From Magnetococcales bacterium HCHbin5 (lineage in GTDB: Bacteria; Pseudomonadota; Magnetococcia; Magnetococcales; Magnetaquicoccaceae), in the NCBI GenBank assembly GCA_002753505.1, contig PEAG01000003.1:1-64000 (forward strand): a stretch of DNA of 64,000 nt, written 5' to 3'. The translations under genes were made by a program, and so were the position numbers. Below, piece after piece: positions 61,734-64,000 of the stretch (its first letter is position 1; each line of letters starts with the position of its first letter). The notes under the pieces were generated by a model that worked only from the letters and a program-made list of their open reading frames with translations, was not told where the DNA came from and searched no databases.

Positions 61734-62843
61734 CTAATGCTGTAACGCCACGCTCTTTACCTGGGCAAACAGGGCAAGACCCGGTTGTATGCCCAGACGG
61801 ATGCAGGATTTATGGGTGATGCGCGCCAATAGCGATGTTCCTGCCAGATCCAACTTGACCATGGCCTGGGCAGGACTCTCTGACTGGACAGCCACCACCC
61901 GGGCTGGAAAAATATTCAAGATACTGGTGCGCTGCGGAGTGTCCAACGCCAAACTGACATCCCGGGCCAATACCCATACCCGTACCGAACTGCCCGCAGC
62001 CAACGGCGCAGTGGTGGGCAAAGAGATCTCCAGCCCGGCCCCAAACGCCAGACGGGTCAGATGAAAGCGGGCATCCTGCTCAATAACCGTTGCCTCAATC
62101 AACGCACCAGCCTCCGGGCCATGGGCCAAAGGACGGTCCAAACGGGTTGCCAACAGATGCAGCGGTCCCTGCTCCACAATGCGCCCCGCTTCCAGAAAAA
62201 TCAACTGATCAGCCAGTTGCATGATCTCCCCCACATCGTGACTGACATAAAGCATGGGCCGTTGCCAGTATCGATGCAGCTGTTTGATATAGGCCAAAAT
62301 ATGCTGTTTGCCGATCCCGTCCACCGAGGCCAGGGGTTCATCCATCAACAACAGGGTCGGCGCAGTCAACAGAGCGCGACCAATGGCCACCCGCTGCCGC
62401 TCCCCACCGGATAATTGGTGGGGATAGCGCGACAAGAGCCCCCCCAAAGCCAAAATATCAATCAATGCATCCTGATCGCGCTGGGTCAATAGCTGGCCCG
62501 GCAGCGAAGAGGGGGGAGGACGGTGGATGGCCCGCTGGCGCGCAAAAGCCAAATTGCCGGCCACCGTCAAATGGCTGAACAACCGGCCATCCTGGAAGAC
62601 AAAGCCGATCGAACGTTGATGCAAAGGGACAAAACATCGTGGGCTGGCAGCCTGCCATATCTGGTCGTCCAACTGCAAAAAGCCGCTCTTGTCCCGCTCC
62701 AAACCAGCCAGAGCCCGCAAAAAGGTGGTCTTGCCACTGCCGGAAGGCCCAAAGATGGCGGTGATGCCCTGCAGCTGAGTCTCCATCTCAATGGCCAGGG
62801 AAAAGTTGCCCCGCTGCACATGGAAACGACACCGGAGTCTCAT
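61734..62843 (-). CDS. modC: Molybdate ABC transporter ATP-binding protein
   Basis: 369 aa. Walker A GPSGSGKTTFLRAL, Q-loop VFQDGRLF, signature LSGGERQRVAIGRAL, Walker B LLLMDEPLASVD and H-loop VSHDV are all canonical, unlike the other ABC ATPases of this window. The C-terminal 130 residues carry the TOBE/Mop molybdate-binding fold (ILNIFPARVVAVQSESPAQA). It overlaps modB by 4 bp. It powers high-affinity molybdate uptake. Confidence 0.95.
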   Translation of the reverse strand: MRLRCRFHVQRGNFSLAIEMETQLQGITAIFGPSGSGKTTFLRALAGLERDKSGFLQLDDQIWQAASPRCFVPLHQRSIGFVFQDGRLFSHLTVAGNLAFARQRAIHRPPPSSLPGQLLTQRDQDALIDILALGGLLSRYPHQLSGGERQRVAIGRALLTAPTLLLMDEPLASVDGIGKQHILAYIKQLHRYWQRPMLYVSHDVGEIMQLADQLIFLEAGRIVEQGPLHLLATRLDRPLAHGPEAGALIEATVIEQDARFHLTRLAFGAGLEISLPTTAPLAAGSSVRVWVLARDVSLALDTPQRTSILNIFPARVVAVQSESPAQAMVKLDLAGTSLLARITHKSCIRLGIQPGLALFAQVKSVALQH

Positions 62844-63529
62844 CGGGATTCCAACAGGGTGCGGCGATTGAGATAATAAATACCCAGTAGGGCCAAGAAA
62901 GAGAAACCCAACAACAAACTGGAGAGAAGATGGGCCTGAGCATAGTGGAGACTCTCTACATGGTCATAGAGCAGGATGGCAATCACCTGGGTCTGGCCTG
63001 GAATATTGCCGCCCACCATCAACACCACCCCGAACTCTCCCAACGTATGGGCAAATCCCAACACCCCGGCGGTCAAATAACCCCGGCGCGCCAAGGGCAA
63101 GACCACATGCCAAAAGGTATCCCACGGCCCAGCCCCCAGACTCCAGGCGGCCTCCAGTGTTGATTTGCCGATGGCTTCAAAGCTCCGCTGCAACGGCTGA
63201 ATGACAAAGGGCAACGAATAGAGCAGCGAGGCCACCACCAACCCGGAAAAGGTAAACGACAGGGTGTGACCGCTCAACGATTGCCACCATTGGCCAAGCC
63301 AGCCGTTTGGCCCCAACAAGATCAACAGATAAAAGCCCAGGACAGTGGGGGGCAACACCAGCGGCAGGGCAACCAATGCCTCAACCCAGACCCGGGCCGG
63401 GTGACGACTGGTTGCCAACCACCAGGCCAGAGGAGTACCACCGACCAACAACAGGGCAGAGGTGACAGCCGCCAACTGCAGGCTCAATTGGATGGCCTGC
63501 CAATCCTGCGGCGAGACCCAATGCTCCAT
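62840..63529 (-). CDS. modB: Molybdate ABC transporter permease
   Basis: 229 aa from ATG 63529, which shares its A with the modA stop (TGATG). About five transmembrane helices. The binding-protein-dependent transport signature is seen as EAAWSLGAGPWDTFWHVVLP, with LPPTVLGFYLLILLG typical of ModB. Confidence 0.94.
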   Translation of the reverse strand: MEHWVSPQDWQAIQLSLQLAAVTSALLLVGGTPLAWWLATSRHPARVWVEALVALPLVLPPTVLGFYLLILLGPNGWLGQWWQSLSGHTLSFTFSGLVVASLLYSLPFVIQPLQRSFEAIGKSTLEAAWSLGAGPWDTFWHVVLPLARRGYLTAGVLGFAHTLGEFGVVLMVGGNIPGQTQVIAILLYDHVESLHYAQAHLLSSLLLGFSFLALLGIYYLNRRTLLESR

Positions 63530-64000
63530 CAGGGTTGCTCCCCCTGGGGGGTGGGGGGCAGCAGATAGCCCCGTTTTTGCAAAAGAGCCTGGACGGGGGG
63601 AGTGCGCAAATACCGCACCAGCGCAAGGGTGGCCTCTGTTGCTCCAGCCGACTTGATGCGTACCCCAGCCTGCTGTATCGGTTGATGGAGATGGGCGGGT
63701 ACCTCCCAATAACTGCCGGGTCGGGGCTGGCCCTGGGGGTCCAATATCTGGGCAAGGGAGAGAAAACCGGCATCCACATTGCCACTGAGTGCAAAGGCCA
63801 TCACCTGGCCGACATCCTCCCCAACAATCAACCGCTCTGCATAGGAGCGGGACAACCCCAAATTATGCAACGTCTCCTCGGCCGCCTTGCCATAGGGGAC
63901 CGTGCGGGGATTGCCCAGGGCAATCTTGAGCAGCTCTCCCGCCATCAACGCCTCTGTACCCCGGGCAAACCGCTTGGGGTCGGGACTCCAGAGGACCAGA
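63529..64000 (-). CDS. modA: Molybdate-binding periplasmic protein, C-terminal part
   Basis: Partial: the gene runs past the right edge of the window. The visible 156 residues are the C-terminal part of ModA (FARGTEALMAGELLKIALGN, TVPYGKAAEETLHNLGL, ALSGNVDAGFLSLAQIL). The order modA-modB-modC with 1-4 bp overlaps is the standard operon. Confidence 0.92.
   Translation of the reverse strand, partial: LVLWSPDPKRFARGTEALMAGELLKIALGNPRTVPYGKAAEETLHNLGLSRSYAERLIVGEDVGQVMAFALSGNVDAGFLSLAQILDPQGQPRPGSYWEVPAHLHQPIQQAGVRIKSAGATEATLALVRYLRTPPVQALLQKRGYLLPPTPQGEQP

Noticed and set aside
63529-63709. Longer N-terminus for modB up to 63709
   Set aside because: The extension overlaps modA in another frame; ATG 63529 gives a normal ModB N-terminus and a TGATG junction.
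1-64000. Magnetosome genes, phage, integrase, transposase, tRNA, toxin-antitoxin or known defence genes
   Set aside because: Looked for because of the genome style and the many repeats. None of the readable proteins or intergenic regions supports any of them.

Overview
The window is 64 kb of dense bacterial chromosome (about 50 genes, short gaps, many ATGA/TGATG overlaps, no tRNA, rRNA, transposase or CRISPR). The gene mix is 18 receiver domains, seven histidine kinases, hemerythrin repeats, LapB-type type I secretion, an Mla-like lipid transporter, molybdate uptake, a FeoB-like GTPase and GC-rich palindromic intergenic repeats. It suggests a Gram-negative, probably microaerophilic proteobacterium, and the style resembles Magnetococcales/alphaproteobacterial genomes. 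That placement is inference: no magnetosome gene or phylogenetic marker is present.

Layout. 0.1-12 kb: a 1225-residue acidic, His/Asp-rich repeat protein faces a type I secretion locus: a degenerate ABC half, a triple hemerythrin, an active-looking ABC half with a C39-like N-terminus, an HlyD adaptor, and a convergent TolC. 12.3-17.3 kb: a large Hsp70/actin-fold protein convergent with topoisomerase III. 17.4-42.4 kb: a signalling island made of (i) a Tat-exported solute-binding protein with two hybrid kinases, (ii) a five-gene REC/REC/Hpt/GGDEF/MASE1-kinase operon, (iii) a lone HTH-REC regulator, (iv) a REC-kinase/REC/hybrid-kinase operon, and (v) a 1454-residue hybrid kinase with a second REC-kinase-REC protein. 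42.6-47.5 kb: an Old Yellow Enzyme, then an MlaE/MlaF/MlaD-like operon with a TPR lipoprotein. 47.6-54.9 kb: small exported proteins, an ECF-like sigma/anti-sigma/M48-protease unit, hypothetical genes and a hexapeptide acyltransferase. 54.9-58.2 kb: MoxR/DUF58/DUF4381 with endonuclease I. 58.4-61.2 kb: a FeoB-like GTPase permease and a MoeB/ThiF-type adenylyltransferase. 61.2-61.7 kb: palindromic repeats. 61.7-64 kb: modC, modB and partial modA.

How it works together. Four transcription units of the signalling island each carry, upstream and in the gene's own orientation, TTGCAA, exactly 17 bases, then AATAAT or AACAAT. Two of the four are also near-identical through the spacer. The one unit without it encodes the only DNA-binding regulator of the island (an excisionase-type HTH fused to a receiver). 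This points to a co-regulated multi-kinase network, possibly controlled by that protein.

A second theme is ABC ATPases with missing catalytic motifs. The type I exporter pairs a dead NBD with one whose LSGGQ is lost, and the MlaF-like subunit lacks its LSGGQ, catalytic Glu, Q-loop Gln and H-loop His. The triple hemerythrin inside the secretion operon, with the same His replaced by Gln in two of its three domains, is the most unusual component of that locus.
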